Shown here: positions 1 through 12,400 of the stretch, piece by piece
Position numbering within the stretch: the first letter of the stretch is position 1
Layout: every line of letters starts with the position of its first letter
Assembly (NCBI GenBank): GCA_030411725.1
Contig: MU839839.1
Span: 806,001 to 870,000, forward strand
Source of the DNA: Echria macrotheca
Lineage: Eukaryota > Ascomycota > Sordariomycetes > Sordariales > Schizotheciaceae
Reading direction: 5' to 3'
Length of the DNA: 64,000 nt
Notes under the pieces: generated by a model
Databases searched by the model: none
What the model was told of the DNA's origin: nothing
Seen by the model: only the letters and a program-made list of their open reading frames with translations
Position numbers and translations under genes: made by a program

Positions 1-568
1 TCGTTGCCGTGCGCATGCCGCCTTCGGACGGGTCATTGGCGCCTAGAACAAGAGCGTCGCCGCGCGCCTTGGCGAGGTGGTACGGGTCGTCGCCGCCGCT
101 GCCCGATTTAGACGTCTGCGCGAGGGTCGGGTACGTCTCGTCGGCTTGGTCGTAGGCGCCGCCCGAGCCGGCGATGATGGGGCCCGAGGAGGTGTAGATG
201 TATGCCTTGACGGTGCCGACGGCCCGGGACGCGCGGAGGAGGTTCTCGTTGCCGAGGACGTTGACGTGCTCGTACGAGGGCGCGTGCTCGTGGTCGATGT
301 AGGCCACCGGGGAGGCCGTGTTGATCACCACGTCGGGCTTGGTGCGCGAGATGAAGCTGTCGACGTCCGAGGCGATGGTGATGTCGCCGGCTGAGTAGGA
401 GACGCGCGGGTCCACGTCGTCGAAGCGGTTCTTGTGCGGGCTGCGCGACATCACCGAGACGGAGGTCACGGTTGAGTCGGTGAGGAGGTCCTTGACGATG
501 TGGTGGCCAAGGAAGCCGCAACCGCCGATGACGGCTACGGAGCCGAGCTCGGTGTTGGTTGAAGTCAT
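1..568 (-). CDS. 3-beta-hydroxysteroid dehydrogenase-type NAD(P)-dependent reductase (partial, C-terminus beyond the left edge)
   Basis: The reading frame is open from an ATG at 568 to the window edge, giving 189 residues. It starts with a beta strand and a glycine-rich dinucleotide-binding motif, IGGCGFLG (residues 14-21). A Thr-Ser-Ser stretch follows near residues 126-128, then a YHLAK sequence that fits the catalytic YxxxK (Tyr163, Lys167). This order is that of the extended short-chain dehydrogenases of the 3-beta-HSD/sterol-4-alpha-carboxylate dehydrogenase group, which oxidise or reduce a hydroxyl or keto group with NAD(P). The substrate cannot be read from the sequence. It could act on a sterol, or on a specialised metabolite together with the P450 at 3237. 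No intron is needed in the visible part. The 3' end, including any membrane anchor, is missing. Confidence 0.85.
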   Translation of the reverse strand, partial: MTSTNTELGSVAVIGGCGFLGHHIVKDLLTDSTVTSVSVMSRSPHKNRFDDVDPRVSYSAGDITIASDVDSFISRTKPDVVINTASPVAYIDHEHAPSYEHVNVLGNENLLRASRAVGTVKAYIYTSSGPIIAGSGGAYDQADETYPTLAQTSKSGSGGDDPYHLAKARGDALVLGANDPSEGGMRTAT

Positions 569-3236
569 TTCAGGGTGTTTTTCTTGTGATACAGTGTATC
601 AGAAGGGATGGAACTATCGAGAGGCGATGGGGGTGGAATGGATGAGTCAAGGTAAAGGGGAGGACTGATCGTCCTCTACAAACTGCGTTCATGTCCACCA
701 CCACCTTTACATGTCCAGTCTCCACATGGTCTCTGCCATTCCTCTGCTCCGGCGAGAAACAGAGTAGGTGACTTGTGGTACAAAGACGAGATGTACCCTT
801 CGTCGACGACGAAAACATTGCGCTAGGACCCCTTCGAGTCTGAGCTCTGTAGTGGTGACCTTCCCCCTCCATCAAGGTACTCGCGCAGTGATGTTTGCCG
901 CCCATATTGGAGCTGGAGGAAGTCAGTATAAGGCTGTTAGCCAATCTTGGCCATGTAAAGGTTGAATCCTTCCTCCCTCGCTTGGCGGTAAGCTGCTGGC
1001 TCGAGTCTCGACCTGCATCGAAGGATCGTGCGGCCCGTCCGATGCTTCCCACCTGAGGGTTTTCTTACCACCCCGCTTGCTGCCCTATGGGACGCTGTCC
1101 TTCACCACCAGACCGCTCTGCCGTCCTTGAGAGGGGGGGTTGCGATCCCAAAGAGGTTGAGAATGTGGCTAGCGTACATGTAAGGTAGGTGGTTTAGTTC
1201 AGAATGTTAAGTGCAACGCACCGGCCAGGGCGACATCGCGTCCCTCCTGCGCCGCATGGCCGCAGGTGCCATGGATGACGGCAGCGGGAGAGGCCTTGGC
1301 TGCTTCGCTTTCCCACGGTCTCGGTCTTTGTCCGACTTGGTTTGTACTGAAAATGGGTAGCAGCTTATTCGCGGAAAGAGGCCGCACCTACGTCCTCAGG
1401 GCGTAGGTAGGTAGGCGGTCCTGCCGCCGAGTGCACAAGGTACCAAGCTTTGCTTTAACGTTACCTCTACTACTCATTGGGTTAGAATGGGATGGAGCCG
1501 AAGCTGTATGTACTGCGGGCGCAAAAGTCCTTGCAAAACTTGGCATGCCACTAAGAAGGTGCTAAGGTAGGGAGACTGGGGATGTGATCCTTCCTCCGTG
1601 TTGTCGGGGTCCAGTCGGGGACCTCTCTGCTTGATACTGGTATGGTAGCACATCATTCGTGCTGTGGTCAACGGATCGACTAGGTACCTACCTAGGTATG
1701 AGAATATGTCGCAGGCAGAAAAAGTCACGGGTTTTGTATTCAGGTTTGTTTCCGAGATTTCCGGCGGGTAGATTAAAAACCGTTATACGGTGACACAACA
1801 CAAGCAGGCAATGTTGCCACCCTTATTTTCTTGTGCTTGATCGTATCGGACGAGCAGGGTGCTTCTTTCTGCCAACAGCACCACCGCACCCGTGGCCACG
1901 GTGCTGGGAGACAAAACCGGTCGCGGGGTCGTGCCTTGTTCTGGCTGTGGATGGACAGGGGGATACACACCGCACCGATAGATACGCGTACCCGCCCCCT
2001 TTCAAAGCTCGGGACGATGGCCAGCTGCGGGTGGGTGTAACTAACTGCCCGGCCGCGCTTGGGTGCAGGACGTCGGCGAATCTAGGTGCAATATTGGACG
2101 CGAGGTTGTATGCGGGTTGGTTGCGCTAGTTTCTATCAGCGGCCGGCGCTTAGGTATCGGCTCCGGGGGTTTGGAGTGGGTGGTTGACGAGTCGACTTAT
2201 CCGGCCACCCACTGCAAAGGTACCATGCCGAACGCCACACCCTAAGTCTAGTTAGGCCTGGGCAGAAAGCTTGATGCAGTGGTGCTACATGGGGGCGGGC
2301 AAGAAACCTTTGGCGGATGAGAGGGTTTAGATGGTGCAGCCGAGTTGATTGGGGTTAGCTCAGCTGCGGCTGCGTTCCTTGGGTCTGGGTGCAACCCCTC
2401 GGACGGGATAGGCTTCCGTGTAAGTCGTGGGCTGGAGGGTCAGTGGTCGGGCAGTTTCGAAACGCTCCGGGCACCCCTGTTGCCATCGGCTGGACGGCTT
2501 GATGGGCAAGCGATAATTATCGCACCGCTTGGGGTACGCTTTCACTTGCTGTGACCCTCAAAGCTGCTTGCCTCATGATGCCCGCTGTACCAGACCTCAG
2601 CACTGTGTAACGATCAGAGTATGCCCGCAGCTACTCGCTCTACATATCCTTCAACATAGGTACGTTTTTGCGTTGTGTAACATAAACAACAAAACACCAA
2701 ACAAAAGTTCCGTGAATAATGTGATGACCCCCCGAGGGGAATAAGCCGGGGGCATTTGCCTGCCCCGTTGTTTGCTGCGCCGTTCGGCTCCGCGGCCGGT
2801 GTGTCTCCGGCCTTATCTGGCTGTGTGCTGCACTCCGTCGATAGCCCCAACAGTGCCAACAGTGTCTGCCTGCGTTGCCGCTGCTCGTTGGGGAGGATGG
2901 CGAAACCAAGAATGATTCCTGCGCGTCCGCATTGGGCTGGAATGTATCTGGTACTTCACTACTTTCCAGAGATACCCTGCAAATCCGGGAGGGAAGCTCC
3001 GGACCCTTGACGAAGCTTAGAGAATGATGATGTTAGTTCTAGCGTCCTGATGGATTGCAACGAGGGGGGTCTATGGAACGAGGGGAGGGACGATGTGACT
3101 GTGTGGCCGAGGTCTCTGACGGGGAAGGAGTACATCAGCGTGGATTATGTGCGTAGAGACTCCGTCAGTCTATTATCCGACTCACTTATCCACGATCTAG
3201 ATGTGACAGCTCAGTCTCCTCCTGTCATCGACCATC
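569..3236. other. Intergenic region between the divergent reductase and P450 genes
   Basis: I see no convincing gene in these 2.7 kb. All open frames are under about 100 codons, overlap each other on both strands and have no recognisable motif. It presumably holds the promoters of the two divergent genes. A TAGGTA-type motif is present at 1681-1698 (taggtacctacctaggta), with a weaker one near 1390-1405. Confidence 0.5.
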
Positions 3237-4932
3237 ATGACGCTTTTCACCACTATTAACCTGTCAGACGGTCGACTGAGTACTCTGCTCACTCCTGTCA
3301 ACATTTCCGCTGGCTTGGTGATCCTCTGGATCATCGGATTCCTCCGCTATGCCTGGTGGCGAGCTTTCTCCCGTCAAGGCCTCCCCAAATCGCTCCCCTG
3401 GGTCGGTGCCCCAGAGGACGGCTTCCGCTCCAGGGCCCGGGCCTCACTTCGAAGCTTCCTCGGACTCCGCCAACTTCTGCTAGATGGATACGCAGAGTAC
3501 TCGCAAAACGGCAAATCATTCGTGCTCCCCAACTTGGTCAATGGCCACGAGGTGGTCCTCCCAGCCAACTACATGGGCTGGGTGCTGGAGCAGCCCGAGT
3601 CGGTCATGAGCCAGTTCGAGACGAACCGGCAGTTCATGTGCGGTGACTACACCATGCTGGGCCTGCTCGAGGGCACCGCATGGCACAAAATAGGCGAGCG
3701 GGCCAAGCGCGAGCTGACTCAGGGGCTCGACGAGTTTGCTCCCGCCATAGTCGATGAGGTCAACGACTCTCTGCGGAGTTTATGGGGCAGCAACCAGGAA
3801 GACTGGCATGAAATGGTTCTCTACGACATTATGATTGAGGCTGTCGGCCGCATCGTCAACCGAGTACTCGTCGGACAGCCGCTCTGTCGGCACCCGGGAT
3901 ACATACAAGCCTCGACTGCCTTCTCCAAGTACATTCTGCTCCCGGCCATGGCCATCGAGCTGCTCCCGAGGTTCATGAAGCCCGTACTCGGCCCGGTGCT
4001 CACCTACTGGGACAGGTTGCAGTACAAGCGGATGAGGTCGTACGTGGTCCCCATGTACAGGGAGCGCGTGGCTCGCGCCCGGCGGAGCGAGAAGGTCGGG
4101 GGCGAGCCCAACGACTACATCCACTGGACTCTCAAGGATGCCGTCAAGCACGGCGAGAACATCAACACAGAGGAATTTGCGGACGTAAGTACCAGGCGGC
4201 TGGCCATCATCACCTTTACCGCTGTCCAGTCGAGCGCCATCACCATCACCAACGCCATCATCGACATCGCCGCGTGTGGCGACAGCGTCCGGGTCCAGGA
4301 CGAGCTCCGCGCCGAGGTCGCCTCCGCAAAGGGCGTCTGGACGCGGTCCTCGCTGGCCCGCCTGCCTCGGCTCGACAGCGTGCTGACCGAAACGCTCCGG
4401 CTCTGGGGCATCCTGACGCACGGCGTGACCAAGGCCGTCGTCGCGCGCGATGGCGTCGTGGTCCCGACCGGAGAACACATCCCGTGCGGCGCCAAGGTCG
4501 GCATCGCCAGCTACGGACCCCACATGGACGAGGCCGTGTACGGCGAGGACCCGTTCGTCTTTGACCCGTTCCGCTTCACGCGGCCGGAGGTGGCATCGAT
4601 CCTTCAGAGACGGGAGGGCGCGCTTCCTGGTCTTGGCTTCGTCACCACGAGCGAGCATTACATGGGGTTTAGTCACGGGCGGTATGCTTGGTGAGTTTTC
4701 CGCGAGTACAACAAAAAGGGGGTAAAGCTGACACATGATTAGTCCTGGCCGTTTCTTTGCCAACTCGCTGCTCAAGATTCTGCTGGCGCATGTCCTGCTT
4801 CAGTATGACATTGAGCCGATCAAGGAACGGCCCGCTAACCCCTGGCTGAACAATACGATTGGGCCGCCAGTGGGTGCCAAGGTCCGGGTCCGCAGACGCA
4901 AGCCTGCGGCGAACGCTGAGGTCATGGCTTGA
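3237..4932 (+). CDS. Cytochrome P450 monooxygenase, ent-kaurene oxidase-like fungal type
   Basis: The gene is 3237-4690 joined to 4743-4932 (52-nt intron, gtgagt...ttag), giving 547 residues, a normal length for a microsomal P450. An N-terminal hydrophobic helix (about residues 24-40) should anchor it in the ER. The K-helix ExxR is E385-T-L-R388. The heme loop FSHGRYACPG (478-487) provides the thiolate ligand Cys485, and the intron splits exactly that codon. This means the uninterrupted reading frame alone would lack the heme ligand. The family uses O2 and NADPH-P450 reductase to hydroxylate hydrophobic substrates. The tail of the protein resembles the ent-kaurene oxidase/CYP68-like clan. The reductase to the left and the ABC transporter to the right fit a small metabolite cluster, but no synthase is visible. 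Substrate unknown. Confidence 0.93.
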
Positions 4933-5308
4933 TTAGGTGCTGGGACGGGTAGGACGCTGCCGTGATGGTCGCGGTTTCTTTGGAAATTTTGCAGTTCGTG
5001 CAACTTGGCCGATGCGAAGAACTTGCTGGTGATTTGTTTCCGTCTCCTTTTCTGTCTTTTTTTTTTGTTTACCCATCTGAGGAGCATGGCAAGACTGGGG
5101 TCTGTATCTCACATGTCACACAGAGTAGCTTACTATAGTTATGAAAACCAAGTTAAATCGATGTTAAAGCAATGAGGAGAAATCTCATGTTCTCTGCGTC
5201 AAACGCATTTCAGGTATCACAGGCGCCCGGTATCACGGGCGCCCGGTATCACGGGTGCTATACGTATTGAATGAGATCTCGATACATGTACCTAGTATGA
5301 AGCCACAC
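4933..5308. other. Convergent intergenic spacer with T-tract
   Basis: This is the spacer between the P450 and the convergent HHE gene. It contains a T-rich run around 5060-5070 and the 16-bp tandem repeat at 5213-5260. No gene is seen. Confidence 0.6.
5213..5260 (+). repeat. Three tandem copies of a 16-bp unit
   Basis: The unit ggtatcacgggcgccc is present three times head to tail at 5213-5228, 5229-5244 and 5245-5260. The first and last units differ by one and two bases. It lies just past the stop of the HHE gene, so it is probably in its 3' untranslated region or spacer. Confidence 0.9.
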
Positions 5309-6414
5309 TCAAAATTCGCCACGGGTAACCCGGCCGAAGTTCCCGATCTTAGCCTCCCAGTCTGCCACCTTCCAGTCCACAAAGCCATCCCACGGCAAAT
5401 TGCCCTGCCGATACATGTACCCAGCCGCCACAAGAAGGACCAAGAAAACAAACCAGAACAAGGAAATTCCAAGAGCTCCACCGTCTTTGCGAATCTTCAT
5501 CGGGACACTACCGTCAAACGTAAAGAACTCCGTCTCACGCGGCTCGCCGTGAAACGAACTCGGACAGAACCGCCAAGCACCGGCATACCGCCTCGAGACG
5601 ATGTAATCCACGAGATACGGCGCCAATGAGAAAGGCAGCTCAGGGAACTGGACGCGATACCCGTCGACAAGCAGCGTGCTGTCCTGGCATCCCATGACCA
5701 GCGGTCCAATTCTGTACATGTACTCGTCAGCAACCACCCTCACGACCACGAGACAAAAGACAAAAAACCTTACTGATACGGATCCGTCGTCCCCTCCGCC
5801 TCATCATGCAGCGCCTTATAACAAGCCCGCATCGCCTCATCACCCATGCATTTCCCCGCCTCCAAAATACTCGGAATCTCGGCATCAAGATGCCGCTGCA
5901 ACGGGCCCGCGAGCGCGTCAATCAGCCCCCGGAGCACCTCGGCATTATATCTGTCTGTTGTTCCGGCCCTCACAGCGTCGAGATACCCCCTCAGCGCACC
6001 AAGAGGCGCGTCGAAAGCGCGATGCTCAGCGACATTAGTCTCCATGGACCCAGGACTGTGGCTCTGCGCCTCCAGCATGGGGAAGAATACGAGTTCCTCG
6101 CACTTGTGGTGGTTCTCGAGGAAGGCGACGGCGAAGCGTGCGAACGTGGCGAGGTCTCTTGTGTCCTGTGGAGAGAAAACGGCGCTGGCTTGGGTGTAGA
6201 CTGCGTTGAGGGCGCGGAAGACGGTGTTGTGGGTTAGTGCCATCAGGCGGGCGACCCGGATGGCGTCTTGGGCTGGGGGGAGGGAGGGGTGGTGGCGGAG
6301 GTAGGATGTTGTTTTGATCAGTGTGAAGGGGGTTTCGGGCCAGGTGCGGGCCGTGTAGGGGATGGGTTTGGATGTCATTGCGTCTATACACTGGCGATAC
6401 AGAGAATGTTGCAT
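5309..6414 (-). CDS. Hemerythrin-like (HHE) domain protein with a C-terminal membrane helix
   Basis: The best model is complement(5774-6414, 5712-5773 intron, 5309-5711), 347 residues. The 62-nt intron has donor gtaagg, branch gctgac and acceptor acag. The N-terminal half is an alpha-helical HHE cation-binding domain: a His in the first helix (THNTVFRALN), then HHKCEELVFFPMLE, then H and E residues in the next helices. These would bind a diiron centre as in hemerythrin-like proteins. The region after the intron resembles the C-terminal part of other fungal HHE proteins. A hydrophobic segment (LFWFVFLVLLVAAGYMY) then predicts a membrane anchor, which is unusual for the family. The start could instead be the ATG at 6378. 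Oxygen, NO or redox sensing is a guess from the family only. Confidence 0.8.
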
Positions 6415-7303
6415 AGGTTGGCTTGGGCGTTCTCTGAAGTGCTATGGGAGGCGGGGAGGGAGGTAAGTTAGGAGGGGGGAGATGGGGAGGGGGTTCCCTG
6501 AATCGAGGGGCTCAAGACGACCCTGAAAATTTCACACCGAGCTCTATCTCTACGAGAGAGTCCGAGGCAGGCTTGGCAGCTGAATATCTGAAGGGCAAAA
6601 CGAATGGCATCGTCGGACTTGGCGCCTAGAATCCGAGTTACATATGCGGTCCCAGAGATAAACACGCTACGGGGTGCGTTCTGCAATCGAGCTCGGGTTG
6701 CGTGCAAGGTGGTATTGCTGCTACTGTCAGTGTCCGAGCACGGCGTCTTGCGGTCTTTGCTTCTGGAAAGGGCTCTAACCGTCGAGAATCCCCATTCAGA
6801 CCGCAATGGGCATTCTCGGGCTGGAGGTTTCTCTTTCATTGGCTCCCGTTCACCAGCTAGATGCTACATGCCGGCCAAGAAAAGAGCGCCCTAGAAACCC
6901 CAAGCAGGCAGCAGTAGAAGTTACAGGGGTGAAAAGGAAGCTGGAAGGGAGACTAAATTTTGGAGGGTTGTGCAGAAGGATTGCTGTGCCGCACGGCGAC
7001 CCCCCAGCAAACCGCCCCCAGCCTGCCCCAATCTGTGCGGTCCAGCAGGGCAGCTTGCCGACTTGGCTGGGGTACATGTGCTGTAAGTACCGTTTTTCGT
7101 ACCAATCTCTATCCGCGTCTAGGACCCATGCCAGGGTATTGCTTAGTGTCCCAGAGAAAGAACCTTTCCTCCAAGAACGGCTTGGTGTTAGCACGACGAT
7201 ACTATCTGCCCCTTACCGCAATTTCAGGAGTTTGTGCCAGTGAAAAGATTCGTAATCCTTCGTTCTGGGAATCCTTTCTCAGGTAGCCCAGACCACGAGA
7301 AGA
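6415..7303. other. Shared promoter region of the divergent HHE and ABC transporter genes
   Basis: This is a divergent intergenic region. A purine-rich run at about 6440-6495 reads as a pyrimidine tract on the minus strand just upstream of the HHE start, as is common in fungal core promoters. No separate gene is supported. Confidence 0.5.
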
Positions 7304-10300
7304 ATGGAGGAAAACGATGTCGAATTCGAAAGGGGTCACCTCCAAGAGCCAGAAAACACCAAACTCGAAGCGACGGCCACATCAATCTCCATCGACGAAG
7401 GCTCCGAGCCAGGGAACCCCTTTGCCGAAACCATCAGAAACCCAGCCCTAGACCCTCTAAACGAAAGCTTCAACATCAAAGCATGGCTCTCCAGCCTCAC
7501 CAGTTTCCTATCCAGAAACGGCAACCCCAATTTTGTCGGAAACCGCTTCGGCATTTCCTTTCATGACCTCTCCGTCTCAGGCCGCAGCCGCCAAACAGAC
7601 TACCAAAAGACCGTCTCGAACGTCCTCCTCGAGCCAGCCACGCTCCTCATCCGCCGCCTCTTCGGCGGTGGCGGCAACGACCGCAAATCGCGCCAAGTAG
7701 TCCCAATCCTGCAGGGTATCGACGGCCTCGTACTCCCGGGCGAGATGCTCCTCGTGCTCGGCCGTCCGGGGAGCGGGTGCTCTACATTTCTCAAGACCAT
7801 CTCGGGCGACACGCACGGTCTGCATCTTGGTGATGATGACTCTAGTCTCCGATACCGTGGGATTCCGGCGCGGCGGATGCACCGCGACTTTGGCGGGGAG
7901 TTGCTGTACATGGCTGAGCGGGATGTGCACTTCCCGCAGCTGAGCGTCGAGCAGACTTTGGCCTTTGCCGCGGCGGCGCGCACCCCTTCTGTTCTTGTCG
8001 AGGGGGTGTCGGCGGATGTTGTTGCTTCCCGGCTGAAGGATGTGGCTCTAGCGGCGTTTGGGCTGCGGGCGGTGGCTGGCACGAATGTCGGCGGCGAGCT
8101 GGTCAAGGGGATTTCGGGGGGTGAGCGGAAGCGGGTGAGCATCGCCGAGGCTATGCTCGGAGGGAGCGCCGTGCAGTGTTGGGATAACAGCACGAGAGGG
8201 CTCGACAGTGCTAATGCTGTTGAGTTTTGTGGTGTGCTCAAGGGGGTTGGTACTACGGCGGGGACGACGATGATGGTGGCTCTGTATCAGGCGCCGCAGG
8301 CTGCTTATGATGTGAGTGAACATCTTTGTTTTCTTCCATCTGATATACGATGTTGATATATCCCGGCAGATGTTTGACAGGGTCACCATTCTCCACCAAG
8401 GACGGCAGATCTACTTTGGCCCATGCCAGGATGCTGCAACATATTTTGAGGGCCTCGGGTTTGAGAGAGCGCCGCGTCAGACAACGCCGGACTTTCTTAC
8501 CAGTGTTACGAGCTCTGAACGACGGATTCGCAGTGGTATGGAATGTCTGATCCCACGAACCCCTGAAGAGTTTGTGCAGCGGTGGAGGGATAGTGCGCAG
8601 TACAAAGTGCTCCTCGACGATATCCTTGCCTTCAACACGAAATTCCCCCTGGACTCAAGCGGCTCTGGATCAGAATCGTCATATGTACTTCCATTCGCAA
8701 AACAAGTACGTCTCTGTGTGACTCGGGGGTTCCAAAGACTCCAGAAGGACGCCTCCATCACCATCACGGGCGTAGTGGTCAACTCGATCCTCGCCCTCGT
8801 CGTCAGCAGCGCGTTTTACGACCTCGACGAGACAACAAACAGCTTCTACAGCCGCAGCGTTCTGATATTTCTCTCCCTCCTCCTCAATGCATTCGCCAGC
8901 GCCATGGAGGTATACCCCCTTTTACCCCTATCTTCCGTATAAGTACTTACTAACACCACGAAAAGATCCTCCTCCTGTACGCCCAACGCCCCATAATCGA
9001 AAAACAAGTCCGCTACGCCTTCTACCGCCTCTCGGCCGAGGCCCTCGCCGGCCTCGTGACCGACCTGCCTTACAAAATTGGCAACGCCATCTTCTTCAAC
9101 CTGGTACTCTACTTCATGACCAACCTCCGGCGCACGCCCTCCGCTTTCTTCACTTTTCTTCTCTTTTCATTCTGCACCACTTTGGCGATGTCACACATGT
9201 ACCGCACCTTTGGTGCGCTTAGCCGGACTCTAGCGGAGGCGCTGGTTCCAGTGGCGCTGATCATCCTCGCGCTGATCGCGTCGACGGGGTTTGCGGTGCC
9301 GCCGGGGGCTATGGTCCCCTGGCTGGGCTGGGTGCGGTGGGTGAATCCTATTGCGTATGCGTTTGAGAGCTTGATGGTCAACGAGTTTTGGGATCGTGAG
9401 TTTGTGTGTGCTAGTTTTGTGCCTGACGGACCTGGGTATAGTGGGCTCGAGGATGAGAGGAGCCAGGTGTGTGCTGCGGTTGGGGCCGCGGCTGGTGAGC
9501 GGGTTGTGTTAGGGGCGGAATATTTAAGGTTGACATATGGGTATGAGAGGGAACATTTGTGGCGGTGAGTATCCTGAATGATACCTATTCTTCATGGTGT
9601 TGGAAAACCTGACAAGAGTAGGAATTTCGGTATCCTTCTGGCGTTTGTCGTTTTTTACCTGGGCGCCTACATCGTTGCTTCCGAGCTAGTTTCTTCCAAG
9701 AAGACTAAGGGCGAGGTTCTTATGTTCCCTCGCGGGCAAAGGCCGATGATAGCGTCCGCGGACGTCGAGCAGCCTCAAGTTCATTCGTCGCCGATTCAAG
9801 CGTCGTCAACCTCAGATTCAGGGGACGCCAAACGACCACCCCCTAAGCGAAAGCCATCCGTCTTACACTGGCGGGATGTCTGCTTCGACATCAGCATCGG
9901 CAAGGAGAGCCGGCGAATCCTGGACCACGTCGACGGATGGATCAAACCTGGCTCTATCACGGCTCTCCTGGTAAGATCCCACTTCTCATATATATCTCCC
10001 CCTATCCCCCCTAACAATACACCAGGGTCCATCCGGCGCAGGCAAAACAACCCTCCTCGACGTCCTAGCAACCCGCAACACAACCGGCACCGTGACCGGC
10101 CAAATCTGCGTAGCCGGCCACCCTCGGGACACCTCCTTCCAACGCAAAACAGGCTACGCCCAACAATTCGACCTCCACCTCCCCACCGACACAGTCCGCG
10201 AAGCTCTCCAGTTCAGCGCCCTGATGCGCCAGCCCTCCTCGACCGTCCCTAATCCCCAAAAACTCGACCACGTAGAACACGTCATCCGCCTCCTCGAGAT

Positions 10301-11968
10301 GGACTCGTACGCCTCGGCCGTGGTATCCTCACTCAACATCGAGCAGCGCAAGAAACTCACCATCGCAGTGGAACTCGCCGCCCGGCTGGACGTGCTTTTG
10401 TTCCTCGACGAGCCGACTTCTGGATTGGATAGTCAGACGGCCTGGGCTGTTTTGGATTTGTTGTCTACGCTGAGGAAGGAGGGGCAGGCGGTGCTGTGTA
10501 CTGTGCATCAGCCGTCGGGGCCGCTTCTTGAGCGGTTTGATCGGCTGTTGTTCCTGTGTCCGGACGGAAGGCCTGCGTATTTTGGGCCGTTGGGACAGGG
10601 GTGTGCAGAGGTTATTGCTTATTTCGAGAGGAATGGGGCGGACAGGTGTGCGCCGGGTAGGAATCCGGCCGAGTGGATTATGGAGGTGGTTGGGTGCGCG
10701 CCGGGGACGAGGAGTGAGGTTGATTGGCCTGCTGTGTGGCGGGCGAGCCCGGAGTATAAGGCTGTGAGGGCGGAGTTGGAGAGAATGGAGGTGATGGCTG
10801 GTAAAGAGGTGGTGGTTTCGGGGGAAAGTGTGGAGTATGGTGAGTTTGCGGTGCCGTATCACACCCAATTTTCGATTTGTGTGAAGCGGGCGCTGCGGCA
10901 GTCCTGGCGGTCGCCGACGTACATCTACTCGAAGTTGGCGCTGACAACGGTGAACGTGGGATATCCCTCCTGACTGGTTTGGTCAGTTGCTAACGATATC
11001 ACAGTCTCTCTTCCTCGGCCTCGTCTTCTACCACGCTGAGAACACGATTCAAGGCCTCCGAGACCAGTCGTTCAGCATCTTTCTTGTTCTCACCATCTTT
11101 CCCAACTACGTCCCCCAGATACTCCCCAACCTCGTTGCACAGCGAGACTTGTACGAGGCCCGCGAGCGCCCGTCAAGGGTCTACGCATGGCCCGTATTTT
11201 TCCTCTCGAGCATGGCCGTGGAGATACTGTGGTCGACGCTGGCCGCCGCACCTATGTTCGTCGCGTGGTACTTCCCCATCGGCTTCTACCGCAATATCGA
11301 CTCCTCAACAGCCAACGAGCGCGGGGCCGCCGTTTTCTTGCTTCTCTGGGCGTTTTTATTGTTCGCCACAACGTTTGCGTACCTCGCACAGGCGGCGATC
11401 GAGACGGCAGAGGGGGCAGGAAATGCGGCGAATGGATTGTTCACATTTTGGCTTGTGTTTTGCGGGTTCGTTTCGTCGACATCTTTTCTCGAGGACTATC
11501 TGCTAACAAACATATGTCAGTGTGTTGGTAAGCCCGACAGCTCTCCCCGGGTTCTGGACGTTCATGTACCGCCTGTCCCCCTTCACATACCTCATCGGTG
11601 CCGTCCTGTCCAACGGCCTTGCGCACACCAAGGTCCAGTGTTCCCCTATTGAAATGCTAAGCCTCATACCACCAACCACACAAACATGTGAGACGTTCAT
11701 GGCGGGCTACATCCAAAGTCACGGTGGGTATGTCGTCCAACAGAGTGAAGGAGGGTGTCAGTATTGTCCGGTTGGCCAGACAGATGCTTTCCTCGAAGTC
11801 GTGGGTATCCGCTACGAGGACCGCTGGCGGGACTTTGGCATTCTTTGGGCGTACATTCTGTTTAATGCCCTTGCCGCAGTGTTTGTGTACTGGCTGGCAA
11901 GGGTGCCGAAACGGACGAAAATGGTGGAGAGAAGCGAGAGGTCCGCTGCCGTGGTCACAATGCCGTAA
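7304..11968 (+). CDS. Full-size PDR-type (ABCG) multidrug transporter
   Basis: Seven exons fit without frame breaks: 7304-8311, 8370-8909, 8966-9564, 9622-9970, 10026-10955, 11005-11465 and 11521-11968. They give 1444 residues, the usual PDR length. The order is NBD1-TMD1-NBD2-TMD2. NBD1 has the fungal variant Walker A GRPGSGCS (153-160, Cys159 in place of Lys), signature ISGGE (270-274) and a Walker B ending WDNSTRG (Asp294). NBD2 has a normal Walker A GPSGAGKTT (from 833, Lys839), a degenerate signature LNIEQRK and Walker B LLFLDEP (Asp960, Glu961). This asymmetry is standard for PDR pumps. The protein should export hydrophobic compounds or drugs at the plasma membrane using ATP. The P450 and reductase nearby suggest it could export their product. 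The exon 6/7 intron uses the less common donor gttcgt. Confidence 0.93.
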
Positions 11969-12151
11969 TTGGACATATGGGAAAGAAGAAATTTGGTCAT
12001 GATTTGGGTGGCGAGTTGTGCGGACAACAAGGCATGCATCCGACGAAATTTGTTAGCGCGAGGTATATATATATATATCTGCCGGAGTTGCACATGTGAA
12101 AGGAAAGTGGGAAAATGAGCCATTGTGTTCTGTGTTTTAGGTACTGCCACG

Positions 12152-12286
12152 ATGGCCGCAAAAAGAATAAAATTGATCCACGTCGAGAGCAAAGATAACA
12201 TTGCCGACGGGTTCACCAAGTCCTTGGCCGAGCACGACTTCCAGCGCTTCGTACAGCGCCTTGGAGTGGCCAGAACGGCCAACTAA
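12152..12286 (+). mobile_element. 3' end of a Ty1/copia retrotransposon polyprotein (RNase H C-terminus), remnant
   Basis: A 44-codon frame encodes IHVESKDNIADGFTKSL followed by a short helix and a TAA stop. The VESKDNIADGFTK pattern is the well-known C-terminus of copia-type RNase H, where the family usually ends a few residues later. The polyprotein upstream is missing: the sequence turns into unrelated ABC-gene flank, so the element is truncated at its 5' side. Confidence 0.75.
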
Positions 12287-12400
12287 AAACCTACGGATAA
12301 TAGCGGCTATGGCCGCTACAAAAGGGAGTTTTGGGCTGACTGTATATGCATGACTGGCAACCACTATCTCACAGAAAGATTATAGGCTACGGAGCGGCCG

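Noticed and set aside
3780..4775. 331-codon minus-strand frame across the P450 gene
   Set aside because: It is the antisense shadow of the P450 exon, caused by biased codon use.
7760..7783. Defective Walker A (Cys for Lys) in the first nucleotide-binding domain of the ABC transporter
   Set aside because: This substitution is the normal state in fungal PDR transporters, so it is not a loss of function.
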